Shown: positions 24,801-33,627 of the stretch, in pieces | How the letters are laid out: each line of letters starts with the position of its first letter | How positions within the stretch are numbered: the stretch's first letter is position 1 | Assembly (NCBI RefSeq): GCF_014695585.1 | Contig: NZ_JACJON010000067.1 | Coordinates: forward strand, 124,001 to 188,000 | DNA from: Microcoleus sp. FACHB-831 | GTDB lineage: Bacteria > Cyanobacteriota > Cyanobacteriia > Cyanobacteriales > FACHB-T130 | Direction: 5' to 3' | DNA: 64,000 bases | Translations under genes and position numbers: made by a program | The notes under the pieces: model-generated | What the model was told of the DNA's origin: nothing | Databases searched by the model: none | The model's input: only the letters and a program-made list of their open reading frames with translations

Positions 24801-27413
24801 CTAACTAGCGCTAGACTTAGCCTCTAAATTCTCCAGACGGCTTTTTAACTCCTGATTTTCCTTCTTCAACTGGTCGAGATCTTCGCGCAGCTGTTTTACA
24901 GCGTGGTCAGAACCAATATGTTTCTGCACCTTTTGAATTGCTTCCTCAGCAATGCGACGCACGCGCCCATCTGGTGTTTGATCTGCTAGCGCTGACAAAA
25001 CCGGAATCGCCTTCGCCGTCTCCATGTGTCCGAGTGCGCCAACAACCGCAACTTGAGTTAGGAAGAAAGATTCTTGGGAAAGTTGCTCTAATTGTTCGAT
25101 AATCCAGTCGATATTGTTAGGCGTTTGACCAGTGGAAATTGCTCCCAGTGCGCGAATTGCAGCTAAGCGCAACGGTTGTGCTACACCGGGCGTAGTATAT
25201 TCCACAACTAGAGTTAGCGCCGCTGGTGAAGTTTTCATCAGACTCAGACCCGCGATCGCGCCCCCGCGTACAACTTCATTCCACCCAGCCTTTTCTCTGA
25301 CCAAGTGACCCAGCAGTTGCAGCGCCTCATCTTCCTTATCTTTCAAATTACCCGAAGCCGCAACGCCTCCCAGCGTTCTAGCCGCCGCCGCCTCAACATA
25401 GTAGCTAGCATCCCCCTTCTCTACAAGGGATTTCAGGACTTCGTAGCTTTCAGGCGTCTTAATTTTGCCCAACGCTTCCACAACCGCACGGCGCACCCTA
25501 GCATCTTCATCTTGCAAACCCGCCACCAAACCTTCAAAAGCTTGATCGAGTTTGACCGATGCCAAATTTTTCGCTACTTCAGCGCGGACGCCCCAGCACG
25601 TATCGTTCTTGAGAGATTCTGCTAGCGCCTTCACAGCTTCCAATCCGCCTTTTTTAGCGATCGCCTTCGCTGCATAAATCCGCGATACTGGGTCTGGATC
25701 GAATTGCAACTGCGCCTTTAGTTCCGAAATCCCATACTCTAAGGACACCGTTTTTAGGAAATTATTCCCAACATCAAAACTGATAAACTGCGGCTTTTCT
25801 TCTAGTGGGAAGTAAAAACTTTGTTCCCGTTCATGCACTCGGACGGTAAAGATTTTTGATTTTGCAACTCCCGCTTCAGAGTTTGCATTTTCTGCGCTAT
25901 AGCCGAAGCCGATGGGAATCTTTAAGTCAAATAAATCGCCCTTAGTGCCATTTTTGTCAACCTTAACTTGAGCTTGAGTAACAGTCACCTTAGCCAGCTT
26001 GCTATCGCCATCCCAAGAATAAGCAATTTTATATTCTGGATGACCGCCGCGATAAACGTACTGGTCAAACAAAAACATCAAATTGCGACCAGTGGCTTTT
26101 TCAATCGCCCGCAATAAGTCGATAGTTTCTACAGTTTTGTGAGCGTTATCCTGAACAAAAGTATGGATGGCTTTTGTGAATAACTCATCTCCCAACTCCG
26201 CGCGAATCATGTTGTAGACACAAGCACCCTTTTCATAAAGGTGACGGTCGTAAAGTTCGATCGCTTCGCGGTAGACATGAGTAACAATAGGGCGGCGATA
26301 GCGACCGCTATCTTCAGCTAAATAGTTACGCGCCTCAAGCAACATATAATATGCTGCATCTTCAGCACCATACTCCTGTTCCGTCCACAGTACCTCAGAG
26401 TAAGACGCCATCCCCTCTTTAATCCAGGCATGCGACCAATGCTTGATCACCACCAAATCGCCAAACCACTGATGGGCGAGTTCGTGGGCGACTAGACTTT
26501 CAGTGCTGCGGTTATCTATAGCAGCACGGGCATCTAGCAAGCAGCGGTCTGTTAGCAGCGTTGTGGAGGTGTTCTCCATGCCGCCAAAAATGAAGTCATC
26601 CACGCAAACTTGCGCGTATTTGGGGAAAGGATAAGGATATCCAAATTTTTCGCTGAAATATTGAATCATGCGCGGCGTTTTGCCCATGCTGAGACGCGCT
26701 TCTTCTTCCAGACCTTTTTCCACGTAGTAGGTGACGGGTTTGCCATTCCATTCGTCTTGAATTTCGGCAAAGTCGCCTACAGCCAAAGTCATCAAGTAGG
26801 TGGGATGGACTTGCTGCTGCAACCAGTGGAATATTTTGCTATCGCCGTCTTCCTCAGTTTTAATCAGTTCGCCGTTAGAGATGGCGATGAGGGGTTTGGG
26901 GACTTTAACGCGAATTTCGGAAGTAGCTAGCTGGCCTGGGTAGTCAAAGCAGGGGAACCAGAAGCGGGAGTCTTCATCTTCGCCTTGAGTCCAGACTTGT
27001 GTAGGTTTGTTGGGGTAGTGCTTGTCGGGAACAATAAAATAAAGACCGCGCCGGGGTTTTTCCACAGAATAGGCGATCGCTATCTTTATTGTCTTCCCCG
27101 CAACTGTTGGCGTCTGCATCCGGACGTGCAGTTGGTCGCCGTCATAATCAAAACCTTGCTGGGTTCCGTCCACCTGAACCGAGTGAATATTCTGGGAACA
27201 TGCATCCAGCGTCAGCGCCGTTAACCCACTCCGCACTGGCGCTAAAGTGATGGTGCAAGTGCCCTGGAAACTCTGGTTAGGTATATCGAGGACTAAATCC
27301 AGGAAAATATGCTCAACTTGCCCCGGTCGGTCTGGATTGTAGTGAGGACGGGCACCGGGCAACTCAAAGGATTTGTGACCGTTAGTTTCCGAATCAAGAT
27401 AAGACTGCAACAT
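24801..27413 (-). CDS. pepN: M1-family aminopeptidase with HEAT-repeat C-terminus
   Basis: 870-residue zinc metallopeptidase of the PepN/LTA4-hydrolase family that trims N-terminal residues from peptides. GGMEN (277-281) is the GxMEN substrate motif; HELAHQWFGD gives His310, Glu311 and His314, with Glu333 of WIKEGMASYSE as third zinc ligand in the standard HExxH-X18-E spacing. The C-terminal 300 residues are HEAT-like repeats (AEVAKNLASVKLDQAFEGLV; DARVRRAVVEALGKI), ending in a coiled coil (LREDLDQLKKENQELKSRLE). No signal peptide, so cytosolic. Similar two-part M1 proteins are common in cyanobacteria. Monocistronic. Confidence 0.92.
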   Translation of the reverse strand: MLQSYLDSETNGHKSFELPGARPHYNPDRPGQVEHIFLDLVLDIPNQSFQGTCTITLAPVRSGLTALTLDACSQNIHSVQVDGTQQGFDYDGDQLHVRMQTPTVAGKTIKIAIAYSVEKPRRGLYFIVPDKHYPNKPTQVWTQGEDEDSRFWFPCFDYPGQLATSEIRVKVPKPLIAISNGELIKTEEDGDSKIFHWLQQQVHPTYLMTLAVGDFAEIQDEWNGKPVTYYVEKGLEEEARLSMGKTPRMIQYFSEKFGYPYPFPKYAQVCVDDFIFGGMENTSTTLLTDRCLLDARAAIDNRSTESLVAHELAHQWFGDLVVIKHWSHAWIKEGMASYSEVLWTEQEYGAEDAAYYMLLEARNYLAEDSGRYRRPIVTHVYREAIELYDRHLYEKGACVYNMIRAELGDELFTKAIHTFVQDNAHKTVETIDLLRAIEKATGRNLMFLFDQYVYRGGHPEYKIAYSWDGDSKLAKVTVTQAQVKVDKNGTKGDLFDLKIPIGFGYSAENANSEAGVAKSKIFTVRVHEREQSFYFPLEEKPQFISFDVGNNFLKTVSLEYGISELKAQLQFDPDPVSRIYAAKAIAKKGGLEAVKALAESLKNDTCWGVRAEVAKNLASVKLDQAFEGLVAGLQDEDARVRRAVVEALGKIKTPESYEVLKSLVEKGDASYYVEAAAARTLGGVAASGNLKDKEDEALQLLGHLVREKAGWNEVVRGGAIAGLSLMKTSPAALTLVVEYTTPGVAQPLRLAAIRALGAISTGQTPNNIDWIIEQLEQLSQESFFLTQVAVVGALGHMETAKAIPVLSALADQTPDGRVRRIAEEAIQKVQKHIGSDHAVKQLREDLDQLKKENQELKSRLENLEAKSSAS

Positions 27414-27834
27414 CGGGAGAGGGAGACTCTATGAGTTTTACAAGAATTGCTAAGTAATATCTTTCAGGTTAGCGCCTGCGAGAGCTTAACTGTATCACAG
27501 CCTTGGGTTGATGTCTTAAAGAGCGATGCCTCGCAACTCGCAGGCGAACCCGCGCATCCGCAGCACTCAGTTTAGCTACGCCAGCGCCTAAACTAGGATT
27601 CCTGTGGAAGGTTAATGCCCGGATAAATTTTAGATTCTATTTTTTCTGATTAATAATACTCGCTTGCGGAGTCGCGACTACTTCCCTTGAAGTCTTACTA
27701 AGACAACACCAAATGAGTTGAGGTTATATACCGAAGTTTGAAGTAAAGATTGGTGTTATGTCCGGAAATTCCGCAATGTAAAAAGGCGAACTTGTAGATA
27801 ACAATCAGTAGATAATAATCTAAGGACAAAAACA
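27414..27834. other. Intergenic region between divergent aminopeptidase and DUF3352 genes
   Basis: No gene found. It contains GC-rich short words around 27530-27600, a pair of arms AACACCAA (near 27703) and TTGGTGTT (near 27751) that could form a large stem-loop, and the ribosome site of the DUF3352 gene. Confidence 0.5.
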
Positions 27835-29481
27835 ATGCCTGAGAAGAAATCTAAACCTATAGTTTATGCGCTTATTGGTGCTGGTGCAGTCCTGCTAGGT
27901 GGCGTGGCTGCTTATCTATACTCCGATGGTTATATTGGTGCTAGCGATACCCCGATAGAAAGTGCCAAAGTTGTACCAAATCAAGCACTCATGGCTGGCA
28001 CAATTTCCACAGATCCTAGAAATTGGGCACAATTGCAGCAGTTTGGCACTCCTGAAGTACAAAAGCTTGTAGATAAAGGTCTAAAAGACTTTCAAAAAGA
28101 TGCCTTTGCAGACTCCAAGATTAATTATGATAAGGATGTAAGACCTTGGTTGGGTAGCGTAATGTTTGCCATGCTGCCATCATCGGGCGCAAAAGCCACG
28201 CAAGAACCCGATGTTCTGGTAGTAGTAGGTATTAAGAATAAGTTTAGTATGTTGGGGTTTGGCAACAAGTTTAAAAACGATAAAACTAAGGGTGCTACTA
28301 AGGAAACAGACTACAAGGGCGTCAAAATATACGAAAATACAGACAATGGCAAGAAAACTTACGCGGCTATATTGAAGAACCATTTAGTGATGGCTTCTGA
28401 AATAAAAAACGTGCAACAAGCCATCGATACTTTTAAAGGCCAGCCTTCGCTTGCGAGTAAAGCGGATGCAAGCGCTATGTTCTCAAAAGGGGTAGATGTT
28501 AAAAACCCGATTGCTCAATTTTATGTGCCTGATTATGGGGCTTTCGTGGATAAGTTAGTAGCCAACAATGCTGGGGGTGCTGGTGTGAGTCCGCAAGCCC
28601 TAAAGCAGATGAAGGCGGTAAAGTCTATGGTAGCGGGTGTGGGCATTGATGAAGCTGGCGTGCGGTTTAAAGCGGTCACAAAAATAGATCCAGCTGCAAT
28701 GAAATTAGAATATAAACCTTCACCCGGCAAGGTGATAGGTCAACTTCCTGCCTCAGCAATAGCTACGATTAACGGGCAAGGAATCAGCCGTTTTTGGTCA
28801 GTAATAGTAGAGGAAGGGAAAAACGATCCGCAAATTAAGCAGGCGATTGAGGGAGCAAGACAGCAAGTTAAAACGGTTAATTTAGATTTAGATAAAGATA
28901 TTTTGGGTTGGATGGATGGAGAATTTGCGATCGCTGCAATTCCATCAAATGAGGGAATACTTAAGGCGTCTGGATTTGGCGGGGCGTTAGTATTTGAAAC
29001 CAGCGATCGCGCAACGGCTGAAGCAACGCTAACTAAACTGGATGCGATCGCTAAGGGCAACTCTATGACTGTATCGCAAAGAGATGTCGGCGGTAAAAAA
29101 GTAACCGAGTGGGTAATTCCCCAGCAAGGAGCCTTTATGGGGCACGGTTGGCTAGATCAAAACACGGTTTTTGTGGCAATTGGTGGCCCCATAGCTGATG
29201 CGATCGCAACTAAGCCTAGCCCGTTAGATAGCAGCGAATCTTTTAAGGCAGTAACAGGAACTTTGCCTCAGACAAACGCGGGCTATTTTTACCTAGATAT
29301 GGACAAAACTATGTCCGTAATCAACAGTCAGCTACCTCCGGAACAAAAGAGTGCTATTACTCCAGAAACTAGCGCAGTCATTAATTCAATTCGCGGCTTG
29401 GCGATCGCAGTCACCCAACCTGACAAATCAACCAGCGGAATGGAGATGTTGCTAGCACTCAAGCCTAAAACTGCAAAATAG
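27835..29481 (+). CDS. DUF3352 family membrane-anchored protein
   Basis: 548 residues; ATG preceded by AAGGAC. After a short basic N-terminus comes one transmembrane helix (IVYALIGAGAVLLGGVAAYL, about 9-30), then a large exported domain with the DUF3352 pattern: VPNQALMAGTIS, an AWxxLxxFGTPE-like segment, DVRPWLGSVMFAML, ALVFETSDRATAEATLTKLD and WLDQNTVFVAIGGPIADAIA. Function unknown; the family is widespread in cyanobacteria and probably periplasmic. No catalytic motif is apparent. Monocistronic, with a hairpin repeat downstream. Confidence 0.85.
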   Translation: MPEKKSKPIVYALIGAGAVLLGGVAAYLYSDGYIGASDTPIESAKVVPNQALMAGTISTDPRNWAQLQQFGTPEVQKLVDKGLKDFQKDAFADSKINYDKDVRPWLGSVMFAMLPSSGAKATQEPDVLVVVGIKNKFSMLGFGNKFKNDKTKGATKETDYKGVKIYENTDNGKKTYAAILKNHLVMASEIKNVQQAIDTFKGQPSLASKADASAMFSKGVDVKNPIAQFYVPDYGAFVDKLVANNAGGAGVSPQALKQMKAVKSMVAGVGIDEAGVRFKAVTKIDPAAMKLEYKPSPGKVIGQLPASAIATINGQGISRFWSVIVEEGKNDPQIKQAIEGARQQVKTVNLDLDKDILGWMDGEFAIAAIPSNEGILKASGFGGALVFETSDRATAEATLTKLDAIAKGNSMTVSQRDVGGKKVTEWVIPQQGAFMGHGWLDQNTVFVAIGGPIADAIATKPSPLDSSESFKAVTGTLPQTNAGYFYLDMDKTMSVINSQLPPEQKSAITPETSAVINSIRGLAIAVTQPDKSTSGMEMLLALKPKTAK

Positions 29482-29501
29482 TTACTGGCAATTGGGGAAA
29501 A

Positions 29502-29559
29502 GTTCATAGTTCATAGTTAATTGCTCATTGCAATGAACGATTAACCATGAACTATGAAC
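29502..29559. repeat. Hairpin built of heptad repeats
   Basis: The 20-nt left arm (29502-29521, GTTCATA GTTCATA GTTAAT) pairs with 29540-29559 with a single mismatch, and the loop again contains CATTGCAATG. The 7-base periodicity is that of STRR elements, and the fold-back suggests a mobile-like unit or a terminator for the DUF3352 gene. Confidence 0.8.
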
Positions 29560-29613
29560 AACTGACATTAGTTGTTAGACTAAATTCTGATAACTAAAAA
29601 CTAGCAATTTAAG

Positions 29614-30531
29614 ATGACTGCTGCGTTAAATACTTCTCCAGGATTAGCTTCGCGCTTGGTAAACGGCGTGCTTGCCATTAAGCCTTTGGCTAACTTAGCC
29701 AAGCAAAAAGCGCGTCAGATGATGATTAAACGAGCAGAGGAAATTGGAGTACCTTGGACAAAGCAAGTAGAGGAATTGCGATCGCATGACTGGGAAGGGC
29801 AACTAGCTAAGGTACAAAATCCCAGCTTGACCTATCCCCAATACTACGTGCGATCGTTCCACGCCTACGATAGCGGTAATCTTAGCTGGGATGCTGCTTT
29901 AGAAGTGGAAGTTGCAGCCAAAGCCGTTCACGCAAAAATTTGGCCAGATGCTGGGAGCCAAGGCGATGACAAACTCCGCCAATCGTATCACGATGTCCTT
30001 ACATCTCAAATTGCCAACCAGCCGCGAGACATTGTGGACTTGGGTTGCAGCGTGGGGATGAGTACTTTTGCCCTGCAAGAAGTTTATCCGCAAGCCAAAA
30101 TTACGGGTTTGGACTTATCACCCTATTTTTTGGCTGTTGCTAACTATAGATCCCAGCAGCGTAATCAGCCGATAAACTGGGTTCAGGCAGCAGCGGAATC
30201 TACTGGATTGCCAGATGCTTCGTTTGATTTAGTCTCTACCTTCCTAATGTTCCATGAATTGCCCCAGTCTGCCGCAATGCAGATTTTCCGCGAGGCTAGG
30301 CGTCTGCTGCGTCCCGGCGGACATTTGGCGATTATGGATATGAATCCGAAGTCGGAGGTTTTTGCCAAGATGCCACCGTATATCTTAACTTTGCTCAAGA
30401 GTACGGAGCCTTACTTGGATGAGTATTTCGCCTTGGATTTTGAGCGGGCGCTAGTAGAGGCTGGCTTTGCTGATGTGAGTATTACTGGCAATAGCCCTCG
30501 CCATCGCACGATTATTGCCAGTCGGTTGTAG
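29614..30531 (+). CDS. Class I SAM-dependent methyltransferase
   Basis: 305 residues. Motif I DIVDLGCSVGMSTFAL (near 139-154), motif II ITGLDLSPYFLAVA and post-motif LLRPGGHLAIMDMNP define a Methyltransf_11/25-type Rossmann fold. About 130 residues precede it, including ARQMMIKRAEEIGVPWTKQV and YVRSFHAYDSGNLSWDAALE, a region seen in cyanobacterial UbiE-like methyltransferases. A small hydrophobic acceptor (quinone, tocopherol or lipid) is plausible but not shown. The next gene follows after a palindromic repeat and may be separate. Confidence 0.85.
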   Translation: MTAALNTSPGLASRLVNGVLAIKPLANLAKQKARQMMIKRAEEIGVPWTKQVEELRSHDWEGQLAKVQNPSLTYPQYYVRSFHAYDSGNLSWDAALEVEVAAKAVHAKIWPDAGSQGDDKLRQSYHDVLTSQIANQPRDIVDLGCSVGMSTFALQEVYPQAKITGLDLSPYFLAVANYRSQQRNQPINWVQAAAESTGLPDASFDLVSTFLMFHELPQSAAMQIFREARRLLRPGGHLAIMDMNPKSEVFAKMPPYILTLLKSTEPYLDEYFALDFERALVEAGFADVSITGNSPRHRTIIASRL

Positions 30532-30548
30532 GCGTGCTTCTCAAGGTA

Positions 30549-30568
30549 AGGTGGGCAATGCCCACCCT
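30549..30568. repeat. GGTGGGCA-N-TGCCCACC palindrome
   Basis: AGGTGGGCA-A-TGCCCACCCT, 18 bp after the methyltransferase stop. Same family as copies at 6146, 43751 and 48218. It may serve as a terminator. Confidence 0.65.
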
Positions 30569-30674
30569 ACTCACTAAAATCAAAAATTTATATAAGCCTG
30601 GAGATAGGGTATTTATCACAGCAGCTAAGTCTAAGCTGAAAAGTGTTGATATAAACCTAATTGAGGAAACAATT

Positions 30675-30872
30675 ATGCCTAGCGGTCATGCCAGTCATAA
30701 AGGCGCTTCACAAAAACCTAATACTAATGCCAATGGTTTGATTAATGCTGCTGCTGAAGGCACAGCAGATCCGCACGATATTACTACTCAAGGTAGCGAT
30801 CCCACAAGAACGGAGGAAGCTCCTGAGAATGCTGCTGCTACTCAAAGACCAGAGGACGAGGCAGCAGAGTAA
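30675..30872 (+). CDS. Small disordered acidic protein, unknown function
   Basis: 65 residues from the ATG at 30675, chosen because GAGG precedes it at 30663-30666; the frame opens earlier at 30534 but that part runs through the palindromic repeat and has no coding look. Composition is low-complexity: His/Lys/Asn-rich start (MPSGHASHKGASQKPN), Ala/Thr/Asp/Glu-rich remainder (GTADPHDITTQGSD; TRTEEAPENAAATQRPEDEA). It is probably unstructured. I recognise no family; a stress-type hydrophilin is possible. A hairpin follows 8 bp after the stop. Confidence 0.6.
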   Translation: MPSGHASHKGASQKPNTNANGLINAAAEGTADPHDITTQGSDPTRTEEAPENAAATQRPEDEAAE

Positions 30873-30880
30873 GCTTTATT

Positions 30881-30903
30881 CTACTGTTAGGCTATAACAG
30901 TAG
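30881..30903 (+). terminator. Hairpin after the small acidic protein gene
   Basis: CTACTGTTA-GGCTA-TAACAGTAG, 9-bp perfect arms with a 5-nt loop, followed by TTTAAAAAG. Placement 8 bp after the stop supports termination, though the T tract is short. Confidence 0.5.
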
Positions 30904-30974
30904 TTTAAAAAGTGCATCGCGATCGCGGTTTAATTTTTCCCAACGGTCGCGATCGCGCAAAGTCTTGAATAATC

Positions 30975-31316
30975 TTATACAGATTCGCTACTTTCATCTA
31001 CGGTCTTAATTTCACTAACCACTTCATAGAAAGCCGTAGTTGGTGGTTTGGCAAACAAAGGATTCATCTTATCTAATATGGCTTGGTAAGCCTCGCTTTT
31101 GTTGGCTTCCATATCTTCCGCACTCTCCCAAAGAATTATAGCAATTCCTCTGTCAGTGCCCGGTTCTTGCAACAGGTAAGATCCCTTGAAGCCTTGCTCG
31201 TATGTTGAGACAGCTTTTTCGTAGAGTTCTTCTGCTTCATCAAATTTGCCTGCTTTGAACTCTCCGATAGCAACATAAGCAAATTTATGTTTGAGAAAAT
31301 CTTGAAACTCCGACAT
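30975..31316 (-). CDS. Small dimeric alpha/beta-barrel (ABM-like) protein
   Basis: 113 residues. Length and pattern (FAYVAIGEFKAGKFDEAEEL, a long helix, GSYLLQEPGTDRGIAIILWE, a second helix, FYEVVSEI) fit the dimeric alpha+beta barrel fold of antibiotic-biosynthesis-monooxygenase-like proteins. These include quinone monooxygenases, haem-degrading enzymes and many proteins of unknown role. No haem or metal ligands can be assigned. Monocistronic; an unknown protein gene lies downstream on the same strand about 180 bp away in the opposite coordinate direction. Confidence 0.75.
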   Translation of the reverse strand: MSEFQDFLKHKFAYVAIGEFKAGKFDEAEELYEKAVSTYEQGFKGSYLLQEPGTDRGIAIILWESAEDMEANKSEAYQAILDKMNPLFAKPPTTAFYEVVSEIKTVDESSESV

Positions 31317-31495
31317 TGCTTACTCCTTGGGTAGTTATATTTTCTGTTTAAACTAACATTACTCGCTTCCGGCAAAATTTGGATTGACCAATTTTTGTTT
31401 TTTTCCCAACCATATCAAAACAACTTACAACTTCCCCGACTGTGCGAGACGATTACCCATCTCGCAGCAAGGTGTGTCAAGTTTCGTTGTCGGCG

Positions 31496-31963
31496 TTAGT
31501 TAGTTGACTCTATTTTTGGTTGATTCAACTCTCTGCACTTTTCTTCTGCCTGTTTATAGGCTTCTGAATAGTTTTTACCACCCATCATTAAGTTGCCGTA
31601 ATACTCGTGCGGTAAAGCATCATAGACGGGTAGCGGTTCGTCCTCTGGATAATCTTCCTTAGCTTCTTCTACTGCTGCTTTTAGTTTCTTTACACTCAAT
31701 TGTTGCGCGGGGAAGTAGTAGAGTTGTTCAGCCTTTTTGTTTAAGTGCGTCAGTGTTGGATCGACAATGCGATCGTCAACCTCAATCCAGCTATGCTCAA
31801 TTGGTTTGTACGGATCTCCAGGACAAGCTAAAAAGCCTTGAACATATATTGCTCCCTCTGTCAACAATGCTGCATTATAAGCATTGTCGAAGGGTTTGTT
31901 AGCCTTGCTTTTGATGCGCGAGGCAATTTCTAATGAAAGAGTCTCATCTAATGGTTTGTTCAT
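31496..31963 (-). CDS. Hypothetical protein with a transglutaminase-like HSWIEVD motif
   Basis: 155 residues, no signal peptide. The segment YVQGFLACPGDPYKPIEHSW followed by IEVDDRIVDPT resembles the His and Asp strands of transglutaminase/papain-like proteins (HxWxEx..DPT), but the expected upstream nucleophilic Cys is not obvious: the only nearby Cys is inside this segment (LACPGD). It may therefore be a non-catalytic relative of the kind common in phage and accessory DNA. The C-terminal half is helical and acidic. Function unknown. A TGCGAGA/TCTCGCA hairpin lies about 30 bp past the stop. Confidence 0.7.
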   Translation of the reverse strand: MNKPLDETLSLEIASRIKSKANKPFDNAYNAALLTEGAIYVQGFLACPGDPYKPIEHSWIEVDDRIVDPTLTHLNKKAEQLYYFPAQQLSVKKLKAAVEEAKEDYPEDEPLPVYDALPHEYYGNLMMGGKNYSEAYKQAEEKCRELNQPKIESTN

Positions 31964-32437
31964 ATTGCGGCATTAACTCTGGGCTAATATTTTTGCATAC
32001 TCAGTATCGCTTATTCCTCTGCCATAGGTGGAGGTGAGTCAGTTTGTCATGTTGGGGGCGACAATCTCGCGATCGCCTGATAATAAGCAGGGATGTCACT
32101 CCTTTGCTTGCTAGCCTGAGCTATATATGCATAGCATTTAGGAATTAGCAGTTACAAGTTTTGTAAGCCTATATTCACAAGTTTTATAAAGCAAATCTGG
32201 GTAACTTTTACAGCCGCGATCGTTACCAGAAATGTTTTATTCTAGAGGGCGATCGCTCTCCAGATAATCAAGCGATTTTTAAGCGTAAATACTTAAATTA
32301 TCCAGCTTGTTTAAAGTAGTTTTTTTGAATTTATGTGTTTTGTTTAAAACTTATATTTTTAAGGCTATAAACCTCGACGTACCAATATTCACAGGGTAAA
32401 ATAGTATTTATAAAGCGCTACAAATTAGGGTTAGAAA
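31964..32437. other. Intergenic region between divergent genes
   Basis: About 470 bp, A/T-rich, with several HIP1-like sites (near 32069, 32215 and 32249). No gene, tRNA or clear operator seen. Confidence 0.5.
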
Positions 32438-33499
32438 ATGACTAGCAATATCGAAGTAGTTTTCAGCTTTGATACAACAGGCAGCATGTACCCTTGTCTT
32501 ACTCAAGTACGACGCAAAATAAAAGAGACAGTCACGCGACTTCTCGATGAAATTCCCGGCATTCGCATCGGCATCATCGCTCACGGGGACTATTGCGATG
32601 CAGGCTCCACATATGTGACTAAAACGTTTGATTTATCCGGCGATGGAGAAGCGATTTGTAACTTTGTAGAAAACGTAGAACAAACTGGTGGCGGAGATGC
32701 GCCAGAATGTTACGAACTGGTATTGCATGAAGCTCAATCTCTATCGTGGACGCCTACAAACTCTAAATCTCTCGTGCTAATTGGCGATGATATTCCTCAC
32801 GCACCAGCGCAAACACCACAAAAGCTCAATTGGCGCAAAGAAGTCGAAAAATTAGCCGATATGGGCGTCGCCGTTTACGGAGTCCAAGCGCTAAATCGAA
32901 ATCATGCCACTGCCTTTTATAAAGAACTGGCGGAAAAATCTGGCGGGTTTCACGTCACTCTCGATCAATTTTCCTACATCACAGATTTGTTTTTTGCAGT
33001 TTGTTACCAACAATCTTCAGACGAACAACTGCAAGCTTATGAAGAAGAAGTGAAAAAAGAAGGTCGCATGAGTCGTGGATTAAACAAAATGTTTAATTCC
33101 ATGATGAAGCGAGAAGCGATTTCCTATTTCGAGTCAGCAGATTTGCGGACTGTAAAACCGGGACGATTTCAGGTTTTGGACGTAGACAAAGATAGTCCGA
33201 TTAAAGGATTTGTCTTGGAAAATGGCCTTAATTTTAAAACAGGCCGAGGCTTCTATGAATTTACCAAAACAGAAACGATCCAAGGCTACAAAGAAATCAT
33301 TTTAATGGAGCGAACAACGGGCGATTTGTTTGAAGGTGAAGCAGCACGGGAAATGTTGGGTTTATCTGCTGGTGCGACTGCTCGAATTAAACCTAATAAT
33401 TTGGAGAAATACGTTGTTTTTGTCCAGAGTACCTCTGCTAATCGCAAATTGATGGGCAAAACACGATTCTTATACGAAGTGGAAGACTGGGATCGGTAG
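32438..33499 (+). CDS. VWA-domain protein
   Basis: 353 residues. The N-terminal ~210 residues are a von Willebrand A domain with an intact MIDAS motif (FSFDTTGSM, Asp12, Ser16), a conserved TGGGDAPECYELVL segment and SLVLIGDDIPH. The C-terminal part (VLDVDKDSPIKGFVLENGLN; FVQSTSANRKLMGKTRFLYE) is a separate beta-rich domain I do not recognise. Such cytoplasmic VWA proteins act as Mg2+-dependent adaptors; similar VWA domains are found with alpha-kinases and in bacterial conflict or stress modules. No kinase or AAA partner is adjacent here, so the role is open. Confidence 0.85.
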   Translation: MTSNIEVVFSFDTTGSMYPCLTQVRRKIKETVTRLLDEIPGIRIGIIAHGDYCDAGSTYVTKTFDLSGDGEAICNFVENVEQTGGGDAPECYELVLHEAQSLSWTPTNSKSLVLIGDDIPHAPAQTPQKLNWRKEVEKLADMGVAVYGVQALNRNHATAFYKELAEKSGGFHVTLDQFSYITDLFFAVCYQQSSDEQLQAYEEEVKKEGRMSRGLNKMFNSMMKREAISYFESADLRTVKPGRFQVLDVDKDSPIKGFVLENGLNFKTGRGFYEFTKTETIQGYKEIILMERTTGDLFEGEAAREMLGLSAGATARIKPNNLEKYVVFVQSTSANRKLMGKTRFLYEVEDWDR

Positions 33500-33564
33500 G
33501 CTAATTTTAAAAAGTGAGCAGGCTATATAATCCATAGCCAACACAAATTGAAAGATACAAAATT

Positions 33565-33590
33565 CCCTATCCTTGCAAAACAGGATAGGG
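33565..33590. terminator. Bidirectional terminator between the VWA gene and glpQ
   Basis: CCCTATCCT-TGCAAAAC-AGGATAGGG, a 9-bp perfect stem with ATATTTT after it and AAAATT before it, between convergent genes. It can serve both. Confidence 0.75.
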
Positions 33591-33627
33591 ATATTTTCGC
33601 TAGTAATTTAGCGGTTGAATTATTGTT

